Below, one piece after another: positions 17,902 to 27,112 of a DNA stretch of 64,000 nt; position 1 is the stretch's first letter, and the number at the start of each line of letters is the position of its first letter. The notes beneath the pieces are model-generated. The model was not told the DNA's origin. It saw nothing but the letters and a program-made list of their open reading frames with translations, and ran no database searches. The DNA comes from CAYREV01 sp964423345 (GTDB taxonomy: Bacteria; Bacteroidota; Rhodothermia; Balneolales; Balneolaceae), in NCBI GenBank assembly GCA_964423345.1, contig CAYREV010000004.1, forward strand, positions 62,001 through 126,000. The letters run 5' to 3'. The position numbers were made by a program, and so were the translations under genes.

Positions 17902-18510
17902 CTAAAGATAGTGCTTTCCCAGTAACCTGCTTTCTATATCCCGGTGGGAGAGCTGTTGGAGGTCGTTCCGAAGGCCTTCTTGCTGTTCTTCGGGGCAGGC
18001 CAGCAGCAGACTGACCTTCTCCGCATAAGTACTATCCAGCTCTACGAGGCTGTACCGGTGCACAAGCCGGTCGACTGCATTTTGTTCGGAATAGGGGTAG
18101 GTTATGCTGACTTTACGAATAAGGCGAATGAGAGTGAGATCGGCTTTTTCAAGGCAGTTTTCGGCCGACCGCCCGTAGGCTTCAATAAGTCCCGACTTGC
18201 CCAGATTGCTTCCCCCATAGTAGCGTACAACGGTTATGGCGGCGTTTACCACTTCAAAAGATTTGAGCCGGTTCAGAATGGGGAGGCCGGCAGATCCCGA
18301 GGGTTCGCCGTCATCCTGGGCAAACTCCTCGATACCGGCCGGGTCCAGCCGCCAGGCATAACAGTGGTGAGTGGCATCGGGATACTTCGATACCAGCCTT
18401 TCCAGTTCTTGTTCAAATGCATCCTTGCTCTCAACGGGGAAGAGGTGCCCTATAAATTTTGAGCCCTTCTCCCGGAAATTGTCGGTGGTGTTGTTTGAAA
18501 CGGTATACAA
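17902..18510 (-). CDS. YigZ/IMPACT family protein
   Basis: 202 aa. The IMPACT-like N-terminal domain shows GSKFIGHLFPVES, ATHHCYAW and DDGEPSGSAGLPIL, then VVRYYGGSNLGKSGLIEAYG. The C-terminal ~65 residues match the DUF1949 domain of bacterial YigZ. The function is unsettled (eukaryotic IMPACT is a translation regulator). The start is TTG at 18510; an in-frame stop three codons upstream leaves no earlier choice. Confidence 0.88.
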   Translation of the reverse strand: MYTVSNNTTDNFREKGSKFIGHLFPVESKDAFEQELERLVSKYPDATHHCYAWRLDPAGIEEFAQDDGEPSGSAGLPILNRLKSFEVVNAAITVVRYYGGSNLGKSGLIEAYGRSAENCLEKADLTLIRLIRKVSITYPYSEQNAVDRLVHRYSLVELDSTYAEKVSLLLACPEEQQEGLRNDLQQLSHRDIESRLLGKHYL

Positions 18511-18771
18511 AGTCGATCAGTCATTGAACGGTTGAACGGGATGGTACAGGAATGGAATGGCCGAGTCAAAAAAACATTATTTTGCAGGCTTTTCACTCCC
18601 GTTTTTGTTGCCATAATTTAGAACATTTCTGAATTAGCCTTTGCCTGTTTTAACCTCATTGCCACCTTGCCTTTTTATTGATTTCGCCCCATCTTCCCGC
18701 CCTTGGAATATATGAAGCAGGTTTAATGTTGGACCTGAGATTTAACAAACAGATCAAATCATTTACTAGCG
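18511..18771. other. Divergent intergenic region upstream of sdhC
   Basis: 261 bp between the YigZ gene and sdhC, AT-rich with several T-tracts. It must contain the sdhCAB promoter. I see no convincing -35/-10 pair, riboswitch fold, tRNA or small ORF with a ribosome-binding site. Confidence 0.4.
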
Positions 18772-19470
18772 ATGCCATCACTTCTTAAAGCGCTAAAATC
18801 CCAAGTCGGCAGAAAAATATTAACCGGTATTACGGGAATCGGCCTTATTATTTTCATCATCGGTCATCTTCTGGGTAATCTGACACTTTTCGGCGAACCC
18901 CAGACCTTCAATGAGTATACCCTGGCCCTTGAAAGCATGGGATGGATACTGTATGTGCTGGAAGCCGCTTTGGTGGTCTGTTTCCTGCTTCATGCTTACA
19001 TAGGGATCTCTATCTGGTGGAACCGCAGGAAGGCAAGGCCGGAGAGCTACAAGGAGTACCGTACCAAGGGAGGGCCGAGCCATAATTCCTGGGCATCCCG
19101 CAGTATGATTTTTACGGGTATTGTTTTATTTGTCTTTTTGGTTATTCACCTGGACACCTTCAAGTTCGGTGCAACCGACACCATCCTGATCGACGGTGAA
19201 AAAGCCCGGGATCTCAAGGAACTTGTAATCGACAAATTCCAAAGTCCCATATATGCTTTTGGATATACCCTGGTGATGATATTGATGGGCTTTCACCTGA
19301 AGCATGGTTTCTGGAGTGCATTTACTTCGCTGACGATGAAGCACAAGAAATATTCGGCAGTGATTCACACCATTGGGATTGTCTTTGCAATCCTGCTGGC
19401 CGCAGGGTTCCTGTTTATTCCGCTCTATATCTATTTTACGGAAGGGCAGGGAGCGTTAATATCTTATTAA
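18772..19470 (+). CDS. sdhC: Succinate dehydrogenase/fumarate reductase cytochrome b subunit
   Basis: 232 aa integral membrane protein with five predicted helices, the single-anchor type B form found in Bacteroidota and epsilon-proteobacteria. Haem-ligand candidates are His in IIFIIGHLLGNLTLF, LLHAYIGIS, VFLVIHLDTF and GFHLKHGFWSAF. It anchors SdhAB and passes electrons to menaquinone. First gene of sdhCAB. Confidence 0.94.
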   Translation: MPSLLKALKSQVGRKILTGITGIGLIIFIIGHLLGNLTLFGEPQTFNEYTLALESMGWILYVLEAALVVCFLLHAYIGISIWWNRRKARPESYKEYRTKGGPSHNSWASRSMIFTGIVLFVFLVIHLDTFKFGATDTILIDGEKARDLKELVIDKFQSPIYAFGYTLVMILMGFHLKHGFWSAFTSLTMKHKKYSAVIHTIGIVFAILLAAGFLFIPLYIYFTEGQGALISY

Positions 19471-19532
19471 ACTTTTCAACTGATACCGCCACCTAACCGT
19501 GACGGGCATCGGTAAAAATATAAATTCGACCT

Positions 19533-21452
19533 ATGAACTTAGATTCGAAAGTTCCATCCGGTCCCCTAGAGGAGAAATGGACCAATCACCTTAACAGTAT
19601 CAACCTGGTTGCTCCCAACAATAAACGGAAGCATGACATTATTGTGGTGGGTACCGGCCTGGCAGGCGGTTCGGCCGCTGCCAGCCTTGCCGAACTGGGA
19701 TACAATGTGACCAGCTTCTGCATCCAGGATTCAGCCCGAAGGGCCCACAGTATTGCCGCCCAGGGAGGAATCAATGCCGCCAAGAACTACCCCAACGACG
19801 GCGACAGTATCTGGAGGCTGTTTTACGACACCATCAAGGGAGGTGATTATCGATCCCGCGAATCCAACGTCTACCGCCTTTCTGAAATTTCAAATGAGAT
19901 AATCGATCAGGCGGTAGCCCAGGGAGTTCCTTTTGCAAGGGAGTACAGCGGATTGCTGGCCAATCGTTCTTTCGGAGGTGCCCAGGTATCCCGCACTTTC
20001 TACGCGCGGGGACAAACCGGCCAGCAGCTGTTGCTGGGGGCCTACCAGGCTATGATGCGCCAGGTTCATGAAGGAAAGATCGACCTGCATACTCGCCATG
20101 AGATGCTGGATCTTGTTATTATTGATGGCAAGGCTCGCGGTATCATCACCCGAGACCTGGTAACCGGTAAAATTGAACGCTGGCTGGCCGATGCCGTGGT
20201 ACTGGCTACGGGAGGCTATGGCAACGTCTTTTACCTGTCGACCAATGCCAAGAATTCAAATGTGACCGCTGCCTGGAGATGCCACAAGCGCGGTGCGGCA
20301 TTTGCCAATCCCTGCTATGTACAGATACACCCCACCTGTATTCCGGTTTCCGGCGACTACCAGTCAAAGTTGACCCTGATGAGTGAAAGTCTCCGTAATG
20401 ACGGGAGGGTTTGGGTGCCCGGGGAAAAGGGAGATGAGCGTCCCCCGAACGAGATACCTGAGGATGAACGGTGGTATTACCTGGAGGAGAAGTACCCGGC
20501 CTTCGGGAACCTGGTGCCCCGTGATGTGGCCTCGCGAAATGCAAAAATTGTGACCGACGAGGGACTGGGGGTAGGCCCCACGGGGAAGGCCGTTTATCTT
20601 GATTTCCGCGACGCCATAAAGCGCGACGGACGCAAGACCATTTCTGAGAAATACGGCAACCTCTTCGATATGTATGAAAACATTACCGGGGATAACCCCT
20701 ACGAAGTACCCATGCGGATCTTCCCGGCAGTCCACTATACGATGGGAGGCCTCTGGGTGGATTACAACCTGATGAGCAACGTGCCGGGCCTGTTTGTGGC
20801 CGGCGAGGCCAATTTTTCCGATCACGGGGCCAACCGGTTGGGAGCCAGTGCTTTAATGCAGGGGCTTTCCGACGGCTATTTCATCATCCCCTATACGGTC
20901 GGAAACTATATTGCTGGAGAGGAGCTTGCTGAAGTGGACGTAACCCACGGGGCTTTTGACGAAGCGGCATCCACCGCCCAATCGCATATTGATAAACTGC
21001 TGAATGTGAAGGGGGATCGAAGCGTCATCGACTTCCACCGTGAGCTTGGCAAGATCATGTGGGACAAGGTGGGGATCGCCCGTAATGAAGAGGGATTGAA
21101 GCAGGCTATCCATGAAATCAGGGAGCTTCGTGAAGAGTTCTGGCGGAATGTTCGTGTTCCGGGCGAAGCCGCCAATTACAACAAGTACCTGGAGTTTGCC
21201 GGGCGTGTTGCCGACTTCCTGGAGCTTGGTGAATTGATGGCTGAAGATGCCCTGCACCGGGACGAATCGGCCGGCTGTCACCTGCGTGAAGAACACCAGA
21301 GCGAGGAGGGAGAAGCCCTCCGTAACGATGAAGAGTTCTCCTATGTAGCTGCCTGGGAGTACAAGGGCGTAAACGGACAGCTTCAGGAGGAACTTCACAA
21401 GGAAGAGCTTGAATTCGAATTTGTTGAACTTAAACAACGCAGTTACAAGTAA
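19533..21452 (+). CDS. sdhA: Succinate dehydrogenase/fumarate reductase flavoprotein subunit
   Basis: 639 aa. FAD-binding VVGTGLAGGSAAASLAELG (about 37-55), the FAD-linkage His segment RRAHSIAAQGGINAAKN, substrate-site HPTCIP and RDVASR, and GANRLGASALMQGLSDGYF near residue 430-450. The C-terminal helical domain carries HLREEHQSEEG. It oxidises succinate to fumarate in the TCA cycle. It lies 62 bp after sdhC. Confidence 0.97.
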   Translation: MNLDSKVPSGPLEEKWTNHLNSINLVAPNNKRKHDIIVVGTGLAGGSAAASLAELGYNVTSFCIQDSARRAHSIAAQGGINAAKNYPNDGDSIWRLFYDTIKGGDYRSRESNVYRLSEISNEIIDQAVAQGVPFAREYSGLLANRSFGGAQVSRTFYARGQTGQQLLLGAYQAMMRQVHEGKIDLHTRHEMLDLVIIDGKARGIITRDLVTGKIERWLADAVVLATGGYGNVFYLSTNAKNSNVTAAWRCHKRGAAFANPCYVQIHPTCIPVSGDYQSKLTLMSESLRNDGRVWVPGEKGDERPPNEIPEDERWYYLEEKYPAFGNLVPRDVASRNAKIVTDEGLGVGPTGKAVYLDFRDAIKRDGRKTISEKYGNLFDMYENITGDNPYEVPMRIFPAVHYTMGGLWVDYNLMSNVPGLFVAGEANFSDHGANRLGASALMQGLSDGYFIIPYTVGNYIAGEELAEVDVTHGAFDEAASTAQSHIDKLLNVKGDRSVIDFHRELGKIMWDKVGIARNEEGLKQAIHEIRELREEFWRNVRVPGEAANYNKYLEFAGRVADFLELGELMAEDALHRDESAGCHLREEHQSEEGEALRNDEEFSYVAAWEYKGVNGQLQEELHKEELEFEFVELKQRSYK

Positions 21453-21543
21453 TAGAACACGGATTAAATGCGGTGGTACGGATCCATGGTCTGTCCATTC
21501 CACCTGATATTTTATCGGTGATTCATTAATAGTTTACATCATT

Positions 21544-22308
21544 ATGGCTGATACATTTACTATCCATTTGAAAATTTGGCGGCAGGAAGGCCCCGAAAAG
21601 GCTGGAAAATTTGTTGATTACACCTGTGAACAGGTGAATGAGCACATGTCGTTTCTGGAGATGCTCGACGTGTTAAATGAGCAGATTGTCGCCGAAGGTG
21701 GGGATCCTGTCGAATATGATTATGATTGCCGGGAAGGGATATGCGGTTCCTGCAATCTTATGATCAACGGCCGTGCTCATGGCCCCAAAGCCATGACCTG
21801 TACCTGTCAGCTGCATATGCGCAACTACAGCGACGGCGATACCATAACCATCGAACCTTTCCGGGCAAAAGCTTTTCCCGTCATCAAGGACCTTGTAGTA
21901 GACCGGTCGGCTTTCGACCGTATTATTGAAGCGGGTGGATATATATCGGCCAAAACGGGATCGGCTCCCGACGCCAACGCCATACCTATTGAAAAGTCTA
22001 CGGCCGACACGGCCTTTGATTACGCCACCTGTATCGGTTGCGGGGCTTGTGTAGCTGCCTGTCCCAATTCTTCAGCCTCCCTCTTTACCGGAGCCAAACT
22101 GGCACATCTGAACAGGCTTCCCCAGGGCGAACCGGAACGCATGCAACGTACGGTAGCCATGGTGGAGCAGATGGAAGAGGAGGGGTTCGGAGACTGCTCC
22201 AACTTTGCCGAATGCGAGGCTGTCTGTCCCAAGGGCATCTCCATTTCGGCTATTGCTGAAATGCGACGCAATTATATGAAAGCAGCATTGGCCGGTGCGG
22301 AGGGATAA
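21544..22308 (+). CDS. sdhB: Succinate dehydrogenase/fumarate reductase iron-sulfur subunit
   Basis: 254 aa. The [2Fe-2S] site is DCREGICGSCNLMING with the following CTCQLH. The ferredoxin-like half has CIGCGACVAACPN and CSNFAECEAVCPKGIS for the [4Fe-4S] and [3Fe-4S] clusters. It relays electrons from the flavoprotein to SdhC. Last gene of sdhCAB; the 253 bp before recQ contain no recognisable feature. Confidence 0.97.
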   Translation: MADTFTIHLKIWRQEGPEKAGKFVDYTCEQVNEHMSFLEMLDVLNEQIVAEGGDPVEYDYDCREGICGSCNLMINGRAHGPKAMTCTCQLHMRNYSDGDTITIEPFRAKAFPVIKDLVVDRSAFDRIIEAGGYISAKTGSAPDANAIPIEKSTADTAFDYATCIGCGACVAACPNSSASLFTGAKLAHLNRLPQGEPERMQRTVAMVEQMEEEGFGDCSNFAECEAVCPKGISISAIAEMRRNYMKAALAGAEG

Positions 22309-22561
22309 TCTTTAACCGGCTGCCAAAAGGTAATAAGCGGGTATCGCCCTCATTCGCTTTACAGCTGATTTAAACGTATCCGGGAGCGGATTCGTGTCAA
22401 ATGTATAGCAGGATAACTGATTGCCATAAACAAGCGGCGGATACAGCTCTTCTGCCGGATTGTTGGATATCCGGCCTTCCCCTCTATTTTTTAATTTATA
22501 TAAGTTGAATTAGATTGACGGGGGAACATCATAAACGGATCTCAATTCTGTTACAGCATCG

Positions 22562-24496
22562 ATGAGTGAAGAACTTTTTAAAAAGTCCTCGAAAGCCCTC
22601 CAAAAGTATTGGGGATACGATTCCTTCCGCCCGGGGCAGGAAGATGCCATACGTTCCGTACTGGCAGGAAGAGATACGGTGATATTATTTCCCACAGGAG
22701 GAGGCAAGTCGTTATGTTACCAGCTCCCTGCTTCCGTTTTGGAGGGGGTGACCGTGGTAATATCTCCCCTTGTGGCATTAATGCAGGACCAGGTGCAGCA
22801 ACTGAACGAGCTGGGCATATCTGCCACCTTTGTCAACAGCACGCTTCCTTCATGGGAAGTGGAGCAACGGTTGGTGAATGCACGTAACGGCATGTATAAG
22901 CTGTTGTACTGTTCACCCGAACGCCTTAAAACCACTTTGTGGAAAGCCGAACTGCCCCGTCTTGACATAAGTCTGGTAGCCATTGATGAGGCCCATTGTA
23001 TTTCGGAATGGGGACATGATTTCAGGCCCAGCTACCGGGAAATACGCGAGTCGCTGGAGCCGGTAGCCGAATCGGCCGGCTGGATTGCCCTGACCGCTAC
23101 GGCAACCCCCGAGGTACGAAAGGATATTATCGAGAATCTCGAGTTTGAAGATCCTAAAATTGTTTCAAGGGGATTTGAGCGGCCCAACCTGAAGTGGTGG
23201 GTGGTAACCACAGAAAAGAAAAGGGAAAAACTGCTGCAGAGTGTACGCAGGGCTTCGGCCAAGGGGCCGGGACTGATTTATGGCGGTACACGTAAAAACT
23301 GTGAAGAACTTTCACAAATGATAAGCCGGAAAATCGGGGTGAAGGCACGGCCCTATCATGCCGGGGTCGATTCCGAGACCCGGAAGGAGGTACAGCAACA
23401 ATGGCTGGATGGTGAGCTTCCCGTGGTGGTAGCTACCAACGCTTTCGGCATGGGTATTGACAAGGCAGACTGCAGGTATGTCATTCACTACCAGATGCCC
23501 TATTCATTGGAAGCCTACTATCAGGAAGCCGGCAGGTCGGGGCGAGACGGGAGGGAAAGTTATCCGATACTGATTTACAAGGCGTCGGACCTGTATGTGG
23601 CTGAAAAGAGACTGAAAGATTCCTATCCGGAAAAAGAGCAGTTGCAAAAGACCTATGATGCACTCTGCGATACCTTTGAGCTGGCGGTAAATACGGAGAT
23701 GGAAACGATGGAGCAAATATCCATACAGGCCCTATCAACCCGGGCCGACCTGTCGGAAAGGGTAGTGACCTCTTCGCTTAAAGTCCTCAAACATCTGGGG
23801 ATCATTCAGCTGATAGAGGATATAGAGCCGAAAGTGGGGCTACGCTTTGTGCTAAGCGAGGATAACGTCCGGGATAAAATTCACCAATTGGAAAATTCCC
23901 GGAAAGCGGAATTCCTGGATACGCTGTTCAGGCAGTTCGGCACCGAATCATTCGCAGGTATGAAATACCTTGAAATGGATTATCTGCAAAGAAAGCTGGA
24001 CCTAAGTGAAAATGCCGTTATCAAGGGGCTGCATGTGCTGCAGGCTCACGACCATCTGCTAAATTTTGAATATCTGGGAGAACGGCCGCTTGTAAAGCTT
24101 CTGGATGCGCGTTTTTCAACATTGCCATTCGGGCGCGCCAGGCTTGAAAAACACCGGAACAGCCTGTTGAAAAAACTGGAGTACATGGAAGGTTATATCG
24201 AAACCAAACAGTGTCGCGAGGTTTATATTCGACATTATTTCGGGGAGAAAAATATTGAACCCTGCGGCCATTGTGACAACTGCCTGAATACCTCTTTTCC
24301 GGAGGAGCCGGAACTTACGGAAGAGGAGCTAAATGCCATCAGGGAGGCCCTCGATGGGGGAGGCAAAAGCCTTAAAGAGCTTCAGCGTATTACAAAATGG
24401 AGCCGCAGGCGGATTAAACGATCCCTTTCACACCTGATGAGGGAAAACAAGGTGGATTCGGATACCGGGAAATACCACTGGATAAACACCTCCTAA
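22562..24496 (+). CDS. recQ: ATP-dependent DNA helicase RecQ
   Basis: 644 aa superfamily 2 helicase. Q-motif region YWGYDSFRPGQEDAI, Walker A FPTGGGKSLCYQ, DEAH box AIDEAHCISEWGHDFRPSY, motif III TATAT, and motif VI QEAGRSGRDGR. The RecQ zinc element is CREVYIRHYFGE followed by CGHCDNC. After a winged-helix region the C-terminus has a short HTH-like tail and no clear HRDC domain. It unwinds DNA in recombination and repair. Its stop codon lies in a duplicated copy of the end of the convergent DUF4296 gene (see the repeat at 24493). Confidence 0.95.
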   Translation: MSEELFKKSSKALQKYWGYDSFRPGQEDAIRSVLAGRDTVILFPTGGGKSLCYQLPASVLEGVTVVISPLVALMQDQVQQLNELGISATFVNSTLPSWEVEQRLVNARNGMYKLLYCSPERLKTTLWKAELPRLDISLVAIDEAHCISEWGHDFRPSYREIRESLEPVAESAGWIALTATATPEVRKDIIENLEFEDPKIVSRGFERPNLKWWVVTTEKKREKLLQSVRRASAKGPGLIYGGTRKNCEELSQMISRKIGVKARPYHAGVDSETRKEVQQQWLDGELPVVVATNAFGMGIDKADCRYVIHYQMPYSLEAYYQEAGRSGRDGRESYPILIYKASDLYVAEKRLKDSYPEKEQLQKTYDALCDTFELAVNTEMETMEQISIQALSTRADLSERVVTSSLKVLKHLGIIQLIEDIEPKVGLRFVLSEDNVRDKIHQLENSRKAEFLDTLFRQFGTESFAGMKYLEMDYLQRKLDLSENAVIKGLHVLQAHDHLLNFEYLGERPLVKLLDARFSTLPFGRARLEKHRNSLLKKLEYMEGYIETKQCREVYIRHYFGEKNIEPCGHCDNCLNTSFPEEPELTEEELNAIREALDGGGKSLKELQRITKWSRRRIKRSLSHLMRENKVDSDTGKYHWINTS

Positions 24497-24564
24497 CCGG
24501 AATTGAAAGGTTGTTGCCCGCTTGTCTTTCTAACCGGAATTGGAAGGTTGTTGCCCGCTTGTCT
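24493..24564. repeat. Two-copy 35-bp tandem repeat at the recQ/DUF4296 junction
   Basis: Copy 1 is 24493-24527 and copy 2 is 24530-24564. They are 37 bp apart and differ at one position (AATTGAAAGG against AATTGGAAGG). Copy 2 encodes the last 11 codons and TAG stop of the minus-strand DUF4296 lipoprotein. Copy 1 contributes the final codon bases and TAA stop of recQ. A local duplication of the lipoprotein gene's end has thus moved up against recQ. Confidence 0.9.
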
Positions 24565-24904
24565 GTACGCTGTCGCTATTCTGTTTTCTTACCTTATCCA
24601 TCTTCAACCGCTCTATAGCTTCGTCGAGGCGTTTCTTTTGCTCGGTGCTTTGCTTCTGGTAATAATGGTGGCTTTGCAGAAACTGATCGCGCGTAATATC
24701 ATATTTGTCGTAGATAACCCTTTCCAGTGAGTCGGCCACCCCGGGCTTTATTTTAGACGATTGGATATGTGATTTGACCAGCTGAAGCTCAACCAGCAGG
24801 TTGATATAGGTATCCTCCTCAATCAGATTGCCGGGCCGGTCGCTATCACCGCAGCCGGATAACAGGAGCAGCAGTACAATGGGGAGCAGGTAAAGGTATT
24901 TCAT
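24530..24904 (-). CDS. DUF4296 lipoprotein
   Basis: 124 aa. Type II signal peptide with lipobox LLSGC (C18), so a predicted lipoprotein. The mature part has the DUF4296 pattern: EEDTYINLLVELQLVKSH, then YDITRDQFLQSHHYYQKQ, followed by a helical charged tail. DUF4296 lipoproteins are small envelope proteins of unknown function, largely in Bacteroidota. The gene lies 6 bp downstream of the SDR gene on the same strand and converges on recQ. Confidence 0.82.
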   Translation of the reverse strand: MKYLYLLPIVLLLLLSGCGDSDRPGNLIEEDTYINLLVELQLVKSHIQSSKIKPGVADSLERVIYDKYDITRDQFLQSHHYYQKQSTEQKKRLDEAIERLKMDKVRKQNSDSVQTSGQQPSNSG

Positions 24905-24910
24905 ATGGTA

Positions 24911-25633
24911 CTACTCTTCTTCCGGTGGTTTGGGATTCAGGGGACGCATGGTAATGTCGTTGATCAGGAAGTTATCGGGAGTTTCCAGAAGGTCAATCAG
25001 CACTTTGGCCACATCGTCCGGCTGCATCATGTTGGAATGGGTTTTCACTCCTTCGGCATCTTCAAAAAATTCGGTGGCTATGGATCCGGGGCAGAAACTG
25101 GTTACTTTGATACCGTCGTACCGGAGCTCCTTGAAGAGTGATTCGCTGAAGCCGCGCACCCCGAACTTGGAAGCGTTATATCCCGAAAGTCGCGGGGTGC
25201 CAATCTTCCCGGCTATGGAGGCAATATTAACAATATGGCATGTATTATTGTTCTGCTTCATCAGGGGGACTACCTGGCGCGTCATATAGAAAATACCGGA
25301 GAGGTTCGTTTCGATCATGGCATGCCAATCTTCCCGGGAGAGGTCTTCAATATTACCGAATCGACCCAGCCCCGCATTATTAATTAGAATGTCGGGTTTG
25401 TTGTCTCCCTCAAAGGTCCGGCCTATCCAGTCCTCGATATCATCGTGGCTGGTGATGTCCATGGTTACGGGAATAAAGGCATCCCCGAGGGTTTCCTGAA
25501 TCTTATTTAGCCTTCCCTCACTGCGGGCCAGTCCGTATACCACGGCTCCCTTGCGCACCAGTGCCTTGCAAAAAGCGGTACCGATGCCCCTGCTGGCCCC
25601 GGTAACGATGGCAATTTTTGAAGTTATATTCAT
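24911..25633 (-). CDS. Short-chain dehydrogenase/reductase
   Basis: 240 aa classical SDR. Cofactor motif VTGASRGIGTAF (10-21), NNAG (85-88), catalytic S139, Y152 and K156 (YNASK). The R37/S38 region after the second strand (LARSEGR) suggests NADP preference. The C-terminal NDITMRPLNPK tail is common in YdfG-like 3-ketoacyl or serine dehydrogenase relatives. The exact substrate cannot be read from sequence. Confidence 0.88.
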   Translation of the reverse strand: MNITSKIAIVTGASRGIGTAFCKALVRKGAVVYGLARSEGRLNKIQETLGDAFIPVTMDITSHDDIEDWIGRTFEGDNKPDILINNAGLGRFGNIEDLSREDWHAMIETNLSGIFYMTRQVVPLMKQNNNTCHIVNIASIAGKIGTPRLSGYNASKFGVRGFSESLFKELRYDGIKVTSFCPGSIATEFFEDAEGVKTHSNMMQPDDVAKVLIDLLETPDNFLINDITMRPLNPKPPEEE

Positions 25634-25685
25634 ACTTTCAATCTACTTATTATTAATTAGCTGGATGTTAACGTAATACATCAAT

Positions 25686-26447
25686 ATGAGCAAACAGGTA
25701 AGAAATATCATTCCCTCGGAAGATTCAATTTTGTACATCGATATTGGTAATACCTCCATTAAGGCGGCTTACAAGGAGGGAGTACAATGGAAATATCCGG
25801 ATGCGGGCCGCACGGCTACTGCCAACGACCTTGTGAAATGGGCCAACAGTCATCAGAAGAAGTTTGATTTGACGGTAGTCTGCAGCGTAGTCCGGGAGAC
25901 TACGGAAGCCTTAAAAGAGGGATTGGATTCACAACTGCTCCGGGTATTTACAGCCGATGATATTCCCGAAGAGCTGCTCAATTACCAGACGCCTGAAACG
26001 CTCGGAATCGATCGTTTTTTTGCCTGTTATGGAGCACTGAGCCATACGCCGGGTGCGGTAGTGGTGATAGATGCCGGTACGGCATGTACCGTTGACTATA
26101 TGTCTGCCGATGCAGTTTTTATGGGTGGGGTCATCATGCCGGGCATCGGTATGATGGAAGATGCCCTTCGGACGAAGACCCCAAAGCTTCCCGTGGTTGA
26201 TCGGTCACTTCCCGAAACCTGGCCGGGCCGCTCAAGCCGGTCGTCCCTGCAATGGGGAGTGACAGGCACTTTTAAAAATAGTATTGAAACGTTCCTGGGA
26301 CGATATGAGGAGGAGTTCGGGGATTTCACCCTGCATATTACGGGAGGCGATGCCGACTGGCTTAGCAGAATTATCGAGCGAGAATCCAGGGTGCGTGGCA
26401 TCCTGGTTTTTGAAGGGATGTATCATTTCCTGGAAGATTACCTGTAA
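25686..26447 (+). CDS. coaX: Type III pantothenate kinase
   Basis: 253 aa. ASKHA-fold kinase: phosphate-1 motif YIDIGNTSIKAA, the pantothenate-site TLGIDRFFACYGA and phosphate-2 motif VVIDAGTACTVDYM, followed by GGVIMPGIGMMEDAL and the WGVTGT segment. It phosphorylates pantothenate, the first CoA-specific step. With panB and coaBC in the same window, much of CoA synthesis is represented. It is divergent from the SDR gene and convergent with udk. Confidence 0.94.
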   Translation: MSKQVRNIIPSEDSILYIDIGNTSIKAAYKEGVQWKYPDAGRTATANDLVKWANSHQKKFDLTVVCSVVRETTEALKEGLDSQLLRVFTADDIPEELLNYQTPETLGIDRFFACYGALSHTPGAVVVIDAGTACTVDYMSADAVFMGGVIMPGIGMMEDALRTKTPKLPVVDRSLPETWPGRSSRSSLQWGVTGTFKNSIETFLGRYEEEFGDFTLHITGGDADWLSRIIERESRVRGILVFEGMYHFLEDYL

Positions 26448-26483
26448 AAAATAATGGCCGGCAAGCAATTCCCGGAAATAAGA

Positions 26484-27104
26484 TTACCCTTTGTTAAGCT
26501 CTTCCTGTATACGGGCTTTGACCATCTGCAGGGCCACCTTGTTTTCCCCGCCTCGTGGGATGATAATGTCGGCGTAGCGTTTGCTGGGCTCTACAAATTC
26601 GTGGTGCATGGGCCGAACAAATTTTTCATACTGTTTGAGGACGTTTTCGAGTTCCCGGCCTCTTTCAATGATGTCGCGCCGTATCCTGCGGATGAGCCTT
26701 ATATCGTCGTCCGTATCCACATACAGCTTGATATCCATCAGTTCCCGAAGCTCTTTTTCCGTGAATATCAGTATGCCGTCAATAAGTATTACCTTCTTGG
26801 GATATACCTCCCTGCTTTCTTCCTTACGTATATGTTTTGAAAAATCATAGACAGGTATTTCCACATGATAGCCCTCCTTGAGAGCATCCAGGTGACGAAT
26901 CATGAGTTCGGTTTCCAGAGAGGCGGGATGGTCGAAATTCTGTTTGGAGCGCTCTTCGAAGGGCAGGTGTTTGAGATCACGGTAATATGAGTCGTGCTGC
27001 AGCAGGACAATGTTTTCCCGGCCGATGGTGCTGATAATATGCCGTACAACAGTGGTTTTTCCCGCTCCGCTTCCTCCCGCAACTCCTATTATTAGTGGTT
27101 TCAA
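26484..27104 (-). CDS. udk: Uridine kinase
   Basis: 206 aa. Walker A GVAGGSGAGKTTVV (7-20), LLQHDSYYRDL, NFDHPASLET, PVYDFSKHIR and the lid region RRIRRDIIERGRELENVLKQYEKFVRPMHHEFVEPSKRYADIIIP are all Udk signatures. It phosphorylates uridine and cytidine for pyrimidine salvage. The start is TTG at 27104, directly in front of the Walker A strand. It lies 8 bp after the amidase gene on the same strand. Confidence 0.94.
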   Translation of the reverse strand: MKPLIIGVAGGSGAGKTTVVRHIISTIGRENIVLLQHDSYYRDLKHLPFEERSKQNFDHPASLETELMIRHLDALKEGYHVEIPVYDFSKHIRKEESREVYPKKVILIDGILIFTEKELRELMDIKLYVDTDDDIRLIRRIRRDIIERGRELENVLKQYEKFVRPMHHEFVEPSKRYADIIIPRGGENKVALQMVKARIQEELNKG

Positions 27105-27112
27105 AGATTAAA

